A stretch of 64,000 nt of DNA from positions 8,494,001 to 8,558,000 of the forward strand of contig NC_135201.1 in assembly GCF_050948175.1 (NCBI RefSeq), written 5' to 3'. Under the pieces are notes generated by a model. It had not been told where the DNA came from. It saw only the letters and a program-made list of their open reading frames with translations, and ran no database searches. The position numbers and the translations under genes were made by a program. Below, in pieces: positions 28,688-41,470 of the stretch (position 1 is its first letter; each line of letters opens with the position of its first letter). The stretch comes from Xylocopa sonorina. Its lineage: Eukaryota > Arthropoda > Insecta > Hymenoptera > Apidae.

Positions 28688-30620
28688 GTGAGTAGAATTT
28701 CCATTAATGAATTCCAAGAGCATCGCGTGGCGATGGCGTCAGACGCCTCCTCCTCGTTTTCTCGTTTTTGTTTTCTTTTTGCCGGGATCCCACGACGCTC
28801 GTGGATGGCGGCTGGTCGTTCGTTCGAGGAAATGGGCAAAAAAATTTTAATTTCTTCAGCATGTGCGCCATAGGTGACGGATCGTGGCGATAAACGTTCC
28901 TCTCGTTATTCTCGTCAGTTTTTGGTCCCCGCGTGGTCGTGTCCAGATGGCAAAAACGTTCGATTCCCTGAAACTGGATCTCCCGGTTCGTCCTTGCACC
29001 GGTCGACAAGCTTTTACCGTATAGTCTATTGCAGCCATAAAATTCGTTACGATAACAGATAACCACGTAGCAAGGCCTGCTCTCAAACAGCCAATTGACC
29101 GTGAAAAAGTAGGGCTGTCGGCTCTATCTTTTTTTTTTTTCTTCAAATCACTAAATTCTACTTCGCTGGAGGATTGATTTACTAAAAAGTTACGCTCCAA
29201 AATGTGTTCTCAGAGAGTTTTACGTGTCGCAGCTGTATAAATGAAGAACTTCGTTTCAATTTTAAATGTTCAATTTGTCTATGCATATAATTACAAACGC
29301 GTCTTATTACGATGTGACGTAATAATACAGAGATACATAATATGACGTAAGTACATAGAACGGTGGCATGTAAAAATAAGTGCATAATTCAGGGTTATCC
29401 GACGTCCGTTGAAGTGATGCAAAACTTGGCTAATTCGGCAGAACGAATTGCACAAGAAATTGGAGCTCACCAGCGGCGCAACAAAGCGTAGTAACCTTGG
29501 TTTGTTTTCACTCGAAGAAAAATCACCAAAGCGACACGGCCACTCTCACTCTCACTGTCGATAGGCGGACTTCCTTTTTCTTGCACCTCCTCATCATCGA
29601 CAGCGGCGGCCTTGGCAACGGGGAACAAACGCGCGTATATACACACCTATTTAACCATCCGTATGGAACGGTCGTACGATGATTGAAATTGCAATCGATC
29701 GATTCGCTACGCGTGGCAAATTATTTACTCCAGAGATGTGACGTACGTATATGAAATAAGGTTGAAATCCTTTCACGGTATCGCGTCAAGCCTCAGGTTT
29801 TTTTTTATCCTCGCCGTGGGAGACAAGATTGCTCCAATTTTATCATTCCTCCACCCGCCGTAATGGCTGTTCCGGTTTATAAAAAGTGAAGAAAAATTAA
29901 TGAATTCCACGTTAGCGGCAATAAATATAATTACGGTTGAAAAGCGTAGTAACCTGAAGAGGTAATAAATGTAAAAACTTGTTGCTGTGATATGATAATG
30001 TACTAATAACGTCGATATAATGTCTCGCATTAGCGCTACGTACATAATTGCACCAATCGCGTCACTTCTCGCGTGGTTTCTTTACAACACCTACGCACGC
30101 CACGTTAATCGTCTCGCGATTCGCCTTTAAACATATTATTTTCTGCTCCTCGCTCGTACGGGTAACAATTTGCCATTAACGAACAGGCGAACGAAACCCG
30201 CCCACATTTTTTTCTCTCCCCTCTTCGAACCCTTGGACGGAACAAATATCCGTTCACCCTCGAACGCGGCGGAAAGAAAAGAAATCCCGTTTCAGTATTC
30301 TCAGAGGCGCACCGGATACGCGAGATTTGCACATTTTTCAGGTTCCACAGCTGCCCTCCCACCCTCTTCTACGATAAGCAGGTTCCGTCGAGCTTTCGAA
30401 ATTCTATTTTCGCGCCGATTCCACGCCATTTGAATACCGATCGTCTCGTCCTCTTCGCTCGCTCGCCGTAGTTTATATTTATTTCGCCCGATGCCATCCG
30501 ATATTCTATTAACATCCTGGCGTCGTTAATGAAATGCCACAGGAGAAGCTGAAAATGAAATTTTTATTGCGGCAAATTGAATACACCTGCTGGGACGTTT
30601 ATTGGTCCCTTCGTTTGCCT
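28688..30620. other. No gene recognised; possible intron
   Basis: Follows the candidate donor at 28688. No acceptor with a convincing coding exon was found. Confidence 0.45.
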
Positions 30621-30623
30621 GCG

Positions 30624-30770
30624 CAGGGTCACGGTTTTATAAGACTCGGAAGTCTTTCCCTGGGAAACGATAGAGTTACGTTTCGAGTCCTCGTACTCCA
30701 GAAAAACGACTTTGAAAATCAATAGCGTTCGCGTGCATTTGACGGATATTTTGCGTAATGGCTCCAACTG
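30624..30770. mobile_element. Partial copy of the MITE-like family
   Basis: Contains CGAGTCCTCGTACTCCAGAA followed by AACGACTTTGAAAAT, which aligns with the arm core of copy A. It is preceded by CAGGGTCACGG, similar to the family terminus. No inverted partner arm was found, so this is a solo arm or truncated copy. Confidence 0.4.
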
Positions 30771-33700
30771 TAGGCCGCAAGTGTGATCGAGGTGTACGTT
30801 TTACAACTGTCCAGTTCAGGCGCGACGATCCATCCGACTGCGGAACAAGGATCTCGACAATAAATAGAAAATTTCGCTACCGATTAAAGGAATCTGATAA
30901 GAGCATTCTACGAATCCTTCGAGTTCCCTTCTCTTCGACAAACTTCAAGCTTCCAGTTATTATTTTTCATTTGTTAGCTTGTACATTGCAATTGACAATC
31001 GAGAAAGGTTCATCGACGAACCCCGTGGGGTTTGTGGGTTAGTTGGATCCTACGGATGTCACGTAATATCTAACCCGAGATCATTAGGACGGTACGTGGA
31101 TAATAGTAGGTGTAGGTACCAACGTAAGGGTGCGTTTAGTCGCCGTGAGAATTTAACGAGCCGTTCTTCTGCTTACGTGAGCTAGTCGACGAAATTATAA
31201 CGGTCCGTCGTATTGATTACCTGGAAAATTTTTCACCACCGCCGTAAATCCTGGTTCCTCGTAGGGTGGTCAGTTAGGGACTTATAAGTGTACGCCTAGC
31301 TGTAAATGCTGGCCGTCGTAAAACCGTTCAGGGTATGATGCGCGGTGCTGTAAACGGAATCGTCGATGGAAATTGTTTTCGAGGATGCTGATTTATTGCG
31401 GCTGATGGAACGTAACAATGAGAAGTGTGAATTACGGTTGGGGACGCGGCGACCATTTTCTTCGGGGGGTTCGAACGACCCGTCAGGCCTCGCCAGTCGT
31501 CCCCTGAAAAAGCTAAATTAGCCAGGATTTTCTGACACGTATCCACGCAAGCCAGACACTTGCTTGATACCGCGAGGGGCACGATCCCGATCGTTAACGG
31601 AAAGAACACCCGGTACGAGGAACGCAGACGACTTCTCTTGGCCCACGGGCTACGAGGCCAGCTGCTTCTCTCTAACGAAAAAGTACAAGTCAGCTGTTTT
31701 CCGGCGTGGCACACATCGACACGATTCCTCGACTCCGGACAGACATTCTGATCGATGAGAAGGCCGACTGAAGAAAGAGGCGTTGCGGATCGGTCTCGTA
31801 GTAGACAAGACAAATTTTGAAATTATGGTATATCGTTTTTTTTTTTGCTTCTGAAGGGGAAATCGACTTTTTGTATTGATCTAGAATGAATACTGGAAGA
31901 TCGATTCTTGAGTTTTGTAAGATATTAGGATAATGAAAATTGTAATTATCGTCGAGCTTGCGTTTTGATAATTTTGTATATTATTTTTGTTCGATTATCA
32001 TTCCATTTGGTGGAGATTGCCTCTTCGAGGAATAACGGAAATTGATAGCCACGACCCTGCCACGAGAGCAGGGTTGACTTTGTCCGGCAAACATGCCTGT
32101 GTGACTACAGCTGCTGCTTTCTCGAAAAATCAGCTGTTTCCTGGCGATACCTGTTTCGAGTACTCGCGTGTCCCGATAATTACGACCCGGTTTGTAGAAT
32201 CGAAAGCGAGAACCGCACGATTTTCGAAAGCTCTTATATAATTCGTCGGCCGCGCTGAACTAGTTATGAATTGAAAGTAATCACTCGGTTACGAAACCCG
32301 CGTTGCACTTTTCTTTTGTTGCATTGAAACGTCGGTAAATAAATGATCGATGTTTTATCGCCCTGGTTATTCAATTACGACCGTGACAGAGCGCAGACAC
32401 ATCTGAACGAGTAGTCCGAATAATAGGAATGAATAATTTGAAGACATCGCGGGGCGTAATTATTTTAATCGTCTTAATTACCCCTTTTGTCCTTGATCCA
32501 ATCAAAAATCGTTTCAATGGAAAATTAGCGCGCGTCTCTCGTTCAGAGACAGGAATATGCAATGTTTTAATTGGCAAACAAGTGTACATTTTGAGAACAA
32601 GCCCTTGTTTGCCTGTATCGCTCCGATAATAAATACTTGCGTCATTCGTTTTTCTTATCGAGACACTTTAGTCATGCTCGCCGAAACAGATGGTCACGTT
32701 GAAAAATTTCCCAGTCGTATTTTAAAAACATTCCCGGCTCGCTCGCGAACTGCGCCAACTTGTCCACCTCGTACGGTCCAATTTGTCAGCTTTTCGAATC
32801 CACGTCTGTTTTTCGTTTCGATCGACGGACAAATGAGAATCCCTGGCCCTTTGTATATCCGCTTACTCGAAACGGAACGGAGTATAATATCGAGCAGAGA
32901 AAATGCATACGTAGGATACGGTTTGTCGCGTGAAACGTCTCGCGATCCTCGGACAGGTGCGACTCGAAGCACTTTTTTTCTTGTTTATTACTCACCCGTT
33001 AAATAGCTGGGGATAGAAGAATTTAGAAATATCGGGAGCATACGCAGAGGGGAAATGGAGCGAACTGGGAGTAAACTTTGATGGCTTGTCTAGGGTAGAA
33101 CTCGTAATAAGTATCCAACTACATTTTGTTCGCTCTTTTGTCGACTGGAAGTAGAATAGAATCAGAAATGCCGGCGTGCATTACACGTAGTGGGAAAATG
33201 CGTGAAGGTAGAACTTGTCAAACTTCAGTTACCGCGTACGTGCAAGTACACGTGAATAGGGAATGAAACATTCATTGGGACTGCGGTAAAGGGGCTTACG
33301 AGCAGTCCTGGTGTGTTCAAAGTATACAATAAATGCTTGAGGAGAGCGCAGGTAAAAAGGAGCTGCTTCTGGTTATTAATATTCGCAGAATTGGAAGCTC
33401 ACTAACATCGCGGAATGGAAAGTTCTGAATTGTGACTGATTCTACTCTTACTCGCTAAGTTTAGTAACTCTCGGCCTTGAGTTCGTAGACTCTTAATCCC
33501 TGGATGTATTAGTAACTCGTTGCGGCTTGAACCGCGTCCCTCTCGTCGAGAGACACTTTGACTCTTCAAACGAGTAACAACGATCGTGTATATTTAGCAA
33601 AAAATATTTGGCCAAATCGATTTTCCAGACAGATGTCGCTGTACATCGCGAATCAGCGTGAACAAACCGGTATAGACTCTGTGTATGCACTGTGGGCACG

Positions 33701-34140
33701 AATAAACGCGAGGAATATGTATTTCCCTTTGATCTACCACCGACAACAGACGGATCGCGATCGTCGACGCTCGTCCACGCTTGCAATGCCATTCACACTT
33801 GTTCGTTCGTTACCAATTGTGTTCGTTGCCGCTTCTTACTTTCTTACTTTCGTCTGCGTAACCAAAAATCAATCGTTCGAACGAGTCCTCGTCGACATCC
33901 TCGTCTAAAATAATTGTATTAATCGTGGAAAGCAGAAAATATTGACTCGTCCAGTACACGCTTGGATATGGACCTCGGATCCATGCAATAATAACTGGCA
34001 CTTAACGCCCTGGTGGTGATTAACGTCCGATCGATTTCTTTGGATTCACGCATCCGCTGGAAGCGGCCGTCAATGGACGACAGGATGGTTACGTACGGGG
34101 AGAATATCGGTGGGGTTGTGCAGGATGCCGTACGGCAACC
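30771..34140. other. No gene recognised
   Basis: Spacer DNA. The 161-codon minus frame at 31328-31813 is Ser/Arg-rich with no domain. No repeats identified. Confidence 0.5.
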
Positions 34141-34220
34141 CTAGGGCTGATACGGAGGGAGTACAGTAACCGATGGTAGTGGTTGTGCGTCCCCCACCAA
34201 GTCCGTCGCGACGAGAAGGG

Positions 34221-34325
34221 ACGCCGCCGACGCCACCGTCACCACCACCACCACCACTACCGGTACCGCCGCCATCACCACCACCACCATCACCGCCGCC
34301 ACCGCCATCGCCGTCGTCACCAACG
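34221..34325. repeat. CCA/CCG trinucleotide repeat
   Basis: About 105 bp of ACC/GCC triplets. Frames here encode Pro-, His- or Arg-rich runs and should not be taken as genes. Located about 120 bp upstream of a GA tract and 450 bp upstream of a TATA-like box. Confidence 0.9.
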
Positions 34326-34443
34326 TCGGGACGCCGTGTCGCCGTGTGTGAACTCGCCTTCTACCAACGTCGTCGTCTCAGTTACCAACAGACCGTGCGA
34401 TCGTTCGCATTGGAGACTGTGCGAAGCGGGAGGAACGAGCGAC

Positions 34444-34501
34444 GAAGAGAGAAAGAGAGAGAGAGAGAGGGAGAGAAGGAAAGAGGGAAAGAGAGAGAGA
34501 A
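34444..34501. repeat. Polypurine GA tract
   Basis: 58 bases with purines only on the plus strand, mostly AG and GGA repeats. Confidence 0.9.
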
Positions 34502-34719
34502 CGGATGAAAGAGAGCGATGCCCAGAGTCAAGGGAGGGATATAGAAAAAATCGAGGGAGCGAGCGAGGAGTCGAGAGGATCTACCGACTGTTATATACAC
34601 GGTGCAATAATAAGCGCGAGAAGGAGGAGGGAAGGAATCGTGATAAAAGTGGGGAAAAAGGTAAGAGAACCGCGAGAGGAAAAAATACAGAAAGAGAAAT
34701 CGAGCCAGTTGGAAAAGGA

Positions 34720-34721
<2 letters not shown>

Positions 34722-34758
<37 letters not shown>
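34722..34758. repeat. (AG)n microsatellite
   Basis: Nearly pure AG dinucleotide run within a larger purine-rich block (about 34620-34790). It ends 20 bp before the TATA-like box. Confidence 0.95.
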
Positions 34759-34761
<3 letters not shown>

Positions 34762-34777
34762 AAGGAGGTGAAAAGAG

Positions 34778-34785
34778 TATAAAAG
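34778..34785 (+). promoter_or_regulatory. TATA-like box
   Basis: TATAAAAG directly after a long (AG)n tract and about 480 bp upstream of an initiator-like CAGT at 35259-35262. GA repeats next to promoters are common in insects. No matching initiator was seen 25-35 bp downstream, so the box may be fortuitous. Confidence 0.25.
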
Positions 34786-35259
34786 AGAGAAAGCACGTTA
34801 CGAGCCATGCTGCATAGTCTCGCCTGAACAAAGGAAGGCTCCCTCAGCCGAGGGTCGTTTCCGATCGACGAACCGTCGGGTCCCCCTTCGTTCGCCTTCG
34901 GCGCGCCTCGTGCGGCGTAAGCGTCTAACAAACGGTTAGTCACGTAGCAGCGGCCGAGCCGTGAGGAACGAAGAAAGGAAGGATCGAAGGAGAGAACGGA
35001 AACGGAGCGTGCGTCCATGAACCGGGTTGCCGGCTAAAAGGAAGACAGGCCCGAACGAAACAGTAATATCGTGCTCGTTTACACGGAGGATCGTTTGCCA
35101 AGGATTTTTTTTCACCCCCTCCACTCCATGCACCGACGTTCTCCCAGTTTTTAGGCAGGGAGAAGAAAAAAAAACGAGAGAGACAAAAACAGAGCTAGAG
35201 AAAGAGAGATAGAGGGGAAAGAGTTTCCTGTTCCTATCGAAACAAATTTTTCTATCAAC

Positions 35260-35930
35260 AGTCGGCTCGGTGTGCGTGCACGGTACATCATTTCCGCGTA
35301 TCGTTTCCGCTCCAAGTTTGTGTCTCGTGTATTATTGTATGCGTACGTTGGCGGGCTGAGACCGACGCGAGTGCTGCTACACAGGCTGGGCGCTCCTCTA
35401 CGCGTGTGTTTGGTTCCCAGAAGAAGGTGTTTTCGTGCTTTTTCCCCCGTGACCACGGCCAGTCTGGGTTGAAATCGAGCTACGAACAGCCGGCGGACGT
35501 GTACGAGTTTTGGATTGTTCGTCGTCGGGAGTTTTGTGCGTGCGTGCGTGCTCCGCGTACCGGCGACCTAACCTTAACGATCACCTCTGCGAGGGGTAAG
35601 CGCGCAATTCAGCGACGATCATCGTTACGCGTTCAGAAACCGATCTCTCGAGGCACGCGTGCCCCTTAAACGTGCTAAATGGTGAAACGGATGCGTTGAA
35701 CGAGGACTGCAGCAGACCAGTGACTCGAGAAGATACACAGACCTCTCTACTCCGCATCGTACGACTCGAGGGGGTGGATTTTTCGACGCTCGCCTTTATT
35801 TTTACTACTCTGGCTCGCTTTTGTGTAACATGTGCCAGATATACGCGGTGCACGCTTGAATTGAAGGATTCTTTGACCGAAGGACAGTGTTCTTCCGTTC
35901 GTCTGCGTACGGATTATCCTCGTGTTTACG
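35260..35930 (+). other. Candidate first (5' UTR) exon with strong donor
   Basis: The sequence from ATCAACAGTCGGCTCGG onward has the GTGCGTGC-rich, stop-rich character of insect 5' leaders. It ends at TTTACG/GTGAGTCTCC, a consensus donor with GT at 35931. An open frame from 35672 crosses the donor (94 codons if unspliced), but nothing in it is recognisable. The 5' end is a guess based on the CAGT initiator-like motif. It would be the leader of a plus-strand gene whose coding exons lie further right or beyond the window. Confidence 0.3.
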
Positions 35931-38900
35931 GTGAGTCTCCATGTGTACACTTTTAAGCGTACAATTCTAGTTCTGAATAAATGCGAGAGGCGTATTCGCG
36001 TATACGTAGAACGTAGAAAGAACGCGTAAGTCGTTACACGCACTCCTCCGCGGTTGTTTTCGTCGAACTCTTCTTGATCCACTTCGATTAAAGCGAAGCA
36101 ACAGCGAAAGCTCGAAGATTCCAGAATAATCTTTACCGCCTCGCGAGATTGTTCAACGAAATCGTAATTTATATCAGGCTATTAGATACGAGAAGCTCTG
36201 TTTACGGTTCTCCTGACATTTCGCACGTCATTGACAAACTTACGCCTCTTTCAAGCGTACAATAACAATCGCAGATAATTGTTTAGGAATGCCACGGCAC
36301 TCCAAACTGTTTACGACAGTGATTTTCTGCGATAAACACCTAGCTGCTTGTACCATCGACATAAACAAATACCTCCCTACTAATTAACGTAAAATAACAG
36401 CTGTAATAATGCTAGAAAATGGCGGTCGTTGCCCAGAATGTATCCCCTTATTGTTACGATATCCTGTTCAGATGCGATAATTGAAACGTTGTTTCTTTCG
36501 TCGAGGTCTGCTGTCTGTTTATCGAATAAAATCGCCTGCGTTTATCAAACTAATTTTACCGCGATACGGTATTTTTTGCGCGAAAGCGTGATCGCTGGTT
36601 TCGCTAAACGAGCCTCTGTCTTCAGACGTCGCGTCTCGCGTATGACTCGGAATAATTATACACGGTCTTATTATTTCTGCGCAAGTTTGAAAGTGTTGCT
36701 GCGCGGAGGAGGGGTTAATTAGACGCCGTTCTCGGAGTGATATTCGAAAATACGTGACGTTTACCGGCCCCTGTCAGTAACGGTGGATAATTACTCAAAC
36801 GCGTGCTCATTAATTATACACTTTGATGCGGTAATGTCAAGTTCCAGTAATTTCGCGTAACGATCTACCGTTTCGGTTGATCTGATTGTTCGAAACTCTA
36901 TTAACGATACCGTTACAGCGTGGATAATGAAATTGTTCGGCGCGCACTCGTAAACGGATACGTTTGATAGTTAATAATTTTCGCGAGCCTCAACTCGCGA
37001 AACTTAACGACAGGGGCGTATTAAAATCGCGATATTTCCGAAGTATTTCTTGCTTGCACGCCAACAGCGAGAGGTGATTAAGAAGGATTATGAAAATTCC
37101 TGCTGATTCGCGCGGTATCGTCGCAGTCTAGCTTAGTGGTAATTGGATTTCGATATTAGCCCAGATATGCGGTAATAGAGGCCCGTCGAGATCGAGATAG
37201 CCAAGTGATTTACGTGAAAGTCTGATTTTATACGCGTATATACAACCGCTGAGTGTCTTCCACTCATTGTTAAATCGATGATTCATTCGCGAATGAAATA
37301 CGTACCCGTTCGTTGACGGAGGCCGCGGGCATTTGTTTCTTTGACGAGGTTTCTGTCAGTGAACGGCATTCGTATTCGTCGCGATACATTAGGTGGAAAG
37401 AAACGATACAGGACGAGCAATAAAATAAAAATAAAAATCAAGTCGAATTCCTACTAACAAACGTACTTTAATTTCCAATGGAAAATTGTTTTAAAGTGTT
37501 GGAAAATATTGGAAAAAGTTTAAACACGATATCTAGTTTTCTGATTTGTGATTCGTGATCCATCCTGTAGAATGAAAACTGAGGAAACGAGGACCTTGAA
37601 CGCGGCGTCGAATCCTCCGCCATCGAGGGTGCTATTAAAATTCTATTCGACGGAAGTGTCCCCTTTATCCCTTCGATGCGTGTCCGATGAATTCGAGACT
37701 CGTGCACGATCCTCGTCCCTGTTTCGTATTAAAAATAAAATAATATCGATGGTACGGATTTGAAAGCCTAAAAGAGCGTCCAGAAGACGGATACACGCGG
37801 GTGGTGGTTGGTTGTATAATACTCTGGCCACGATGAAACACAGGGTAATGGAAATCGATCACACTCGTATATCTGTGAACGTTTGAGATTCTTCTAAAAC
37901 GGAAGGAAACTCTTGATAAGCGCGACGAGTCTATAGAATCATTTCATTCATAACACGAGGATATACGGTACGTGACAACACGATGAGTCATTTTTACGTG
38001 ATTCCACGTAAATACACTTCGCTCGGGAGGAACGTGCACATACGTATACCGTTCGACGTTACTCGTGCGGCTGTACAGTTTTTCCTCGTGCATAATTGAA
38101 AATCATTACGCGATACACGCCTCTAATTATGACGATCTATATACTTTGTTAGACTGCAGCTGATCGATGAATAATACACGTGGAATCGAAAACAAGGCTG
38201 GGTTAATCGATCGAAATTGTTCGATAATTGAGAAATAGCTAAGAGTACGACAAAATTGTATTCGAAGCTTCTCTTTTTTTTTCTTTTCTTTTTTTTTTTT
38301 TGAGGTAAACGACTCGACGAATCGATTAAACGCGCGAGTATAATGCTGGAGATTTGGTCACGTAGCATTCAGTATGGCTCATGGGCCTTTACCATTACAG
38401 CGCGCGTAAAGACGGGATATTCAGAGTCGTTTTCCTCTGAAACGAAGCCTACGAACGCTGTCGCACCGCGTCCCACGTCCTCGTCTTATTCTCATCAGCC
38501 GTCCATCTTTCCTGTAACAAATTTATTTGTCACGATCGCGGCTGAAAAATTGCGCGAGAAGGACACGGCATCGTAATGCGCGCTGTTTAAAATCGATAGA
38601 TGCGATCTTGTTTTTCTCGACCTGTCGCCGCGATTAATGTATTGTCGCTAATGTGTCACGTAACCGCGTTGCATCAATTTCCGTTCGATTAGAGATTCGT
38701 TGAACCATCTAGCCGAGGGAATGTTTAATCGATCGATCAATATGTTATATCTAGACTGTCGTTATTCAGTTTTCCTCTCGAAATTCCCACTTGGAGATCG
38801 GTTTCCTGTTTCGCGCTGCTTCTCGCATACTTTTCGTTTGCTTGGTGCCTTTTAAATCGTGCGATTGACTCCGTCATGATCGACGCTGCTGTCAGAGCAC

Positions 38901-41155
38901 GCTAATCGTACGCGTATTATAGAATTTGCTAACGGAGGAACTATAAATATTTTCTGTAACAATATTAATTTATATCGGCTAGTGGAAAATTCAAATGCGC
39001 GGCTGTTTGCATAGAAATTTGTATTACGAGCGGAAGAATTTAGATTATTCTTTTAAACTCGCTCGTTAGGGCGCGCTTGATATATATTCATGAATATGAA
39101 CCAGCCCACGAATAATTAATTCATTCGGTGTACGTATACGCGAGCCGCTAATTGCCGATCGATCGCCACTGCCTTGTGTCTGTCAAAGGATTAAATCGCT
39201 GAAATGTGTCCAGCATTTGTGTCTATCCTAGCATTGCTCCATAATATCTCTTCTATGAATATAACATGGATCAACACCCGCGTGTCCACCAGTCTATCCT
39301 GCGAATACGTTAATTTTATAAATATTAAACACGGTGGCGATCTGAATAGGCGGAAAACGGGGTGCACGGTGAACGCAATTTCTTTTTTCTTTTTCTTTTT
39401 AAACGTCGTACCCGACAAATTGCATTTAATAGAATTTATCTCGCTTATTATTGGTCGCTGGTAAACGTAAGAGGTGGAAGGTATTTTAAAATCGATTCGA
39501 TCGCTCGTTCGTAGCCGTGGCGATAGGCCACAGTTTGGAAAATCGTTGAGGAGCGTTACGGGAAAATCGATAATGGAGTTTATAAATATTTGCCAAGCGG
39601 GCTTCGAGCTAACCACTCGCGCGCATTATTGAGTTTTCACAATTGCCTGTAAAAATATTTGTGCTGCGGAAACGTACCTGGCAGCGAAGGAGCCGGATAA
39701 TAATCGCTCGAACCGCTCGACCAACATTTTTATACCGATCTTCTCTCGAAAATTCAAGGCAAGTCCCACGGCAACGGCTCCCATCGGCTTTTTCACGGCG
39801 GTTTCCTTAAGAAGAGGACTCGCATTCCTGAATGACGCGCGGAATATTCGGGTCCGAGTTTCCAGGGTTCTTCTGTTACGAGTGAAACCGGTTTTTCTCG
39901 GAACCGAACGGCCATTTTCCCAAAGTACACGAGATACATTAGAAACGTGCCATTCGAAAGCGTCACGCGTCGTTCCCCTTTAGTCGAGGACTCGTAATCT
40001 TTTATTCTCTATTTTTTAAACACACGTCTCTCGATAGTTTCGAGATTACATTATACAGAGCTTCGAAACGGATTCATCGACCCGTGGCATTAATCTATCC
40101 TTCATAATCGTTGCCATTATTCCTTAAAACGGGGAACAGCTGATGTTAATCGCGATAACATTGATACCTTCACAGTCATCGCGCGGATATTCCGTGCTTG
40201 TAGACATAAGTGGCGATAAATCTCATCATCGTGTGAATTGGCGTCGCCTTTACGACCGAATCGTCGAATAATTCCAGTAAGGAAAGTCTCGCGTACGCTC
40301 AGTCAAGGGAGAATTTTAAATGATCGCGAGTGACCTTGGTCGACATTGAAATACCAGGATATTCTAGGTCAACGAATATTAAGCATGGAAATATATATAT
40401 GGTTTCGATGAGAGAGCGCGAAGATCGCCTTGAAATTTCACAGGCACCTTTGTGTAAAAAAAATTAAAAAAAAAAAAACTAGAAAGCTTTGCCTCGATGG
40501 AATTTCGAAATTTTTATAGGACACTTTTAAAGGTAGAAGTAACAAGAAGCAGTGTGGTTAAGATCAATTACTACGGGGCAAAAGCGTTCATGGTCCGGTA
40601 AATGATCTTGAACTCAATATATCCGCAAGAAGTGAAATCAAATTTTCGTGTTTAATCAAATTAATTCTGTCCTCGCTATCCAAAGCGTATTACTGTGCGA
40701 GAGAGTTTCTGCTCAATTTGTTCTTGCCTGTGTTCAATCGAATATTACACGATCGCGCAACCAAAGCAATAATCGCACAATCGAACGTAAACGCATTTCC
40801 TTTCGCGGCTTGGACGTTCTCTCTTCTATTTCTCGTAATTCCGTAGGCATTTCTTTTCTGTCTCGCCTTCCTTCGCGTCGAGGCGGGGGGAAAAAAGAGA
40901 CACGGTGGCAAAAAACAAATGACACGGTTCTAGACAGAGCAGATAGGATACACAGACCGTGACGCATCTAATTAACGAGATTACCATGTACGAAACTCGT
41001 TTCCGTATCGATCGCGCCATATGCAGGAGCATCTGTGTGTGAACGAGCCTTAAAGGCAGCAAAAGTGTACGTCTGTCACTGGCAAGCTGTTGATTCGGAT
41101 TATCTGCTCGCCCCAAGATACGAAAGTGTCTCGCGATCCCGTTTCAAAACCCGCG
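35931..41155. other. No gene recognised; possible intron with AT-rich elements
   Basis: Begins at the donor at 35931. Low GC, with several ATTAATTA-type and ATCGAT-type motifs, for example at 38.7-39.15 kb, and a 14-bp palindrome ATATTCATGAATAT near 39083. Such sequence suits conserved noncoding or enhancer DNA, but nothing is diagnostic. Confidence 0.4.
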
Positions 41156-41470
41156 TATACCTGCTGTCCCACGCGATTGCCAATAAAAACAATTTCACAG
41201 CTAATTCTGGAGTCAAAATCGAGTCGAAATCGAAGAATAACAAAATCGCGTTTATCGCTTCGTTCTCGAAAGAAACGATCTCAAAGATCCCATGTGCGCG
41301 CACGCACGATCGCATGGATGTCTCGTCAAGCGTGGCGCTGGCATTAGCGCGCGCATTCTCAACAAAGTTTCAAACTAGTTTTACTCGAAAACGAACCTTC
41401 GAACGTGACTTTCTTGCTCTTCGTTTTCGTCTTGCTTCGACTTTCAGAATCGTTCCCAAGACTTCTTAAC
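41156..41470. mobile_element. MITE-like inverted-repeat element, copy C (right end uncertain)
   Basis: The left end reads TATACCTGCTGTCCCACGCG. The left arm core at 41231-41289 has AAGAATAACAAAATCGCG and then GCTTCGTTCTCGAAAGAAAC. The inverted arm lies at about 41375-41430 (TACTCGAAAACGAACCTTCG). The spacer is rich in GCGCGC and CACGCAC, as in copy D. No open frame is typical of a transposase. Confidence 0.6.
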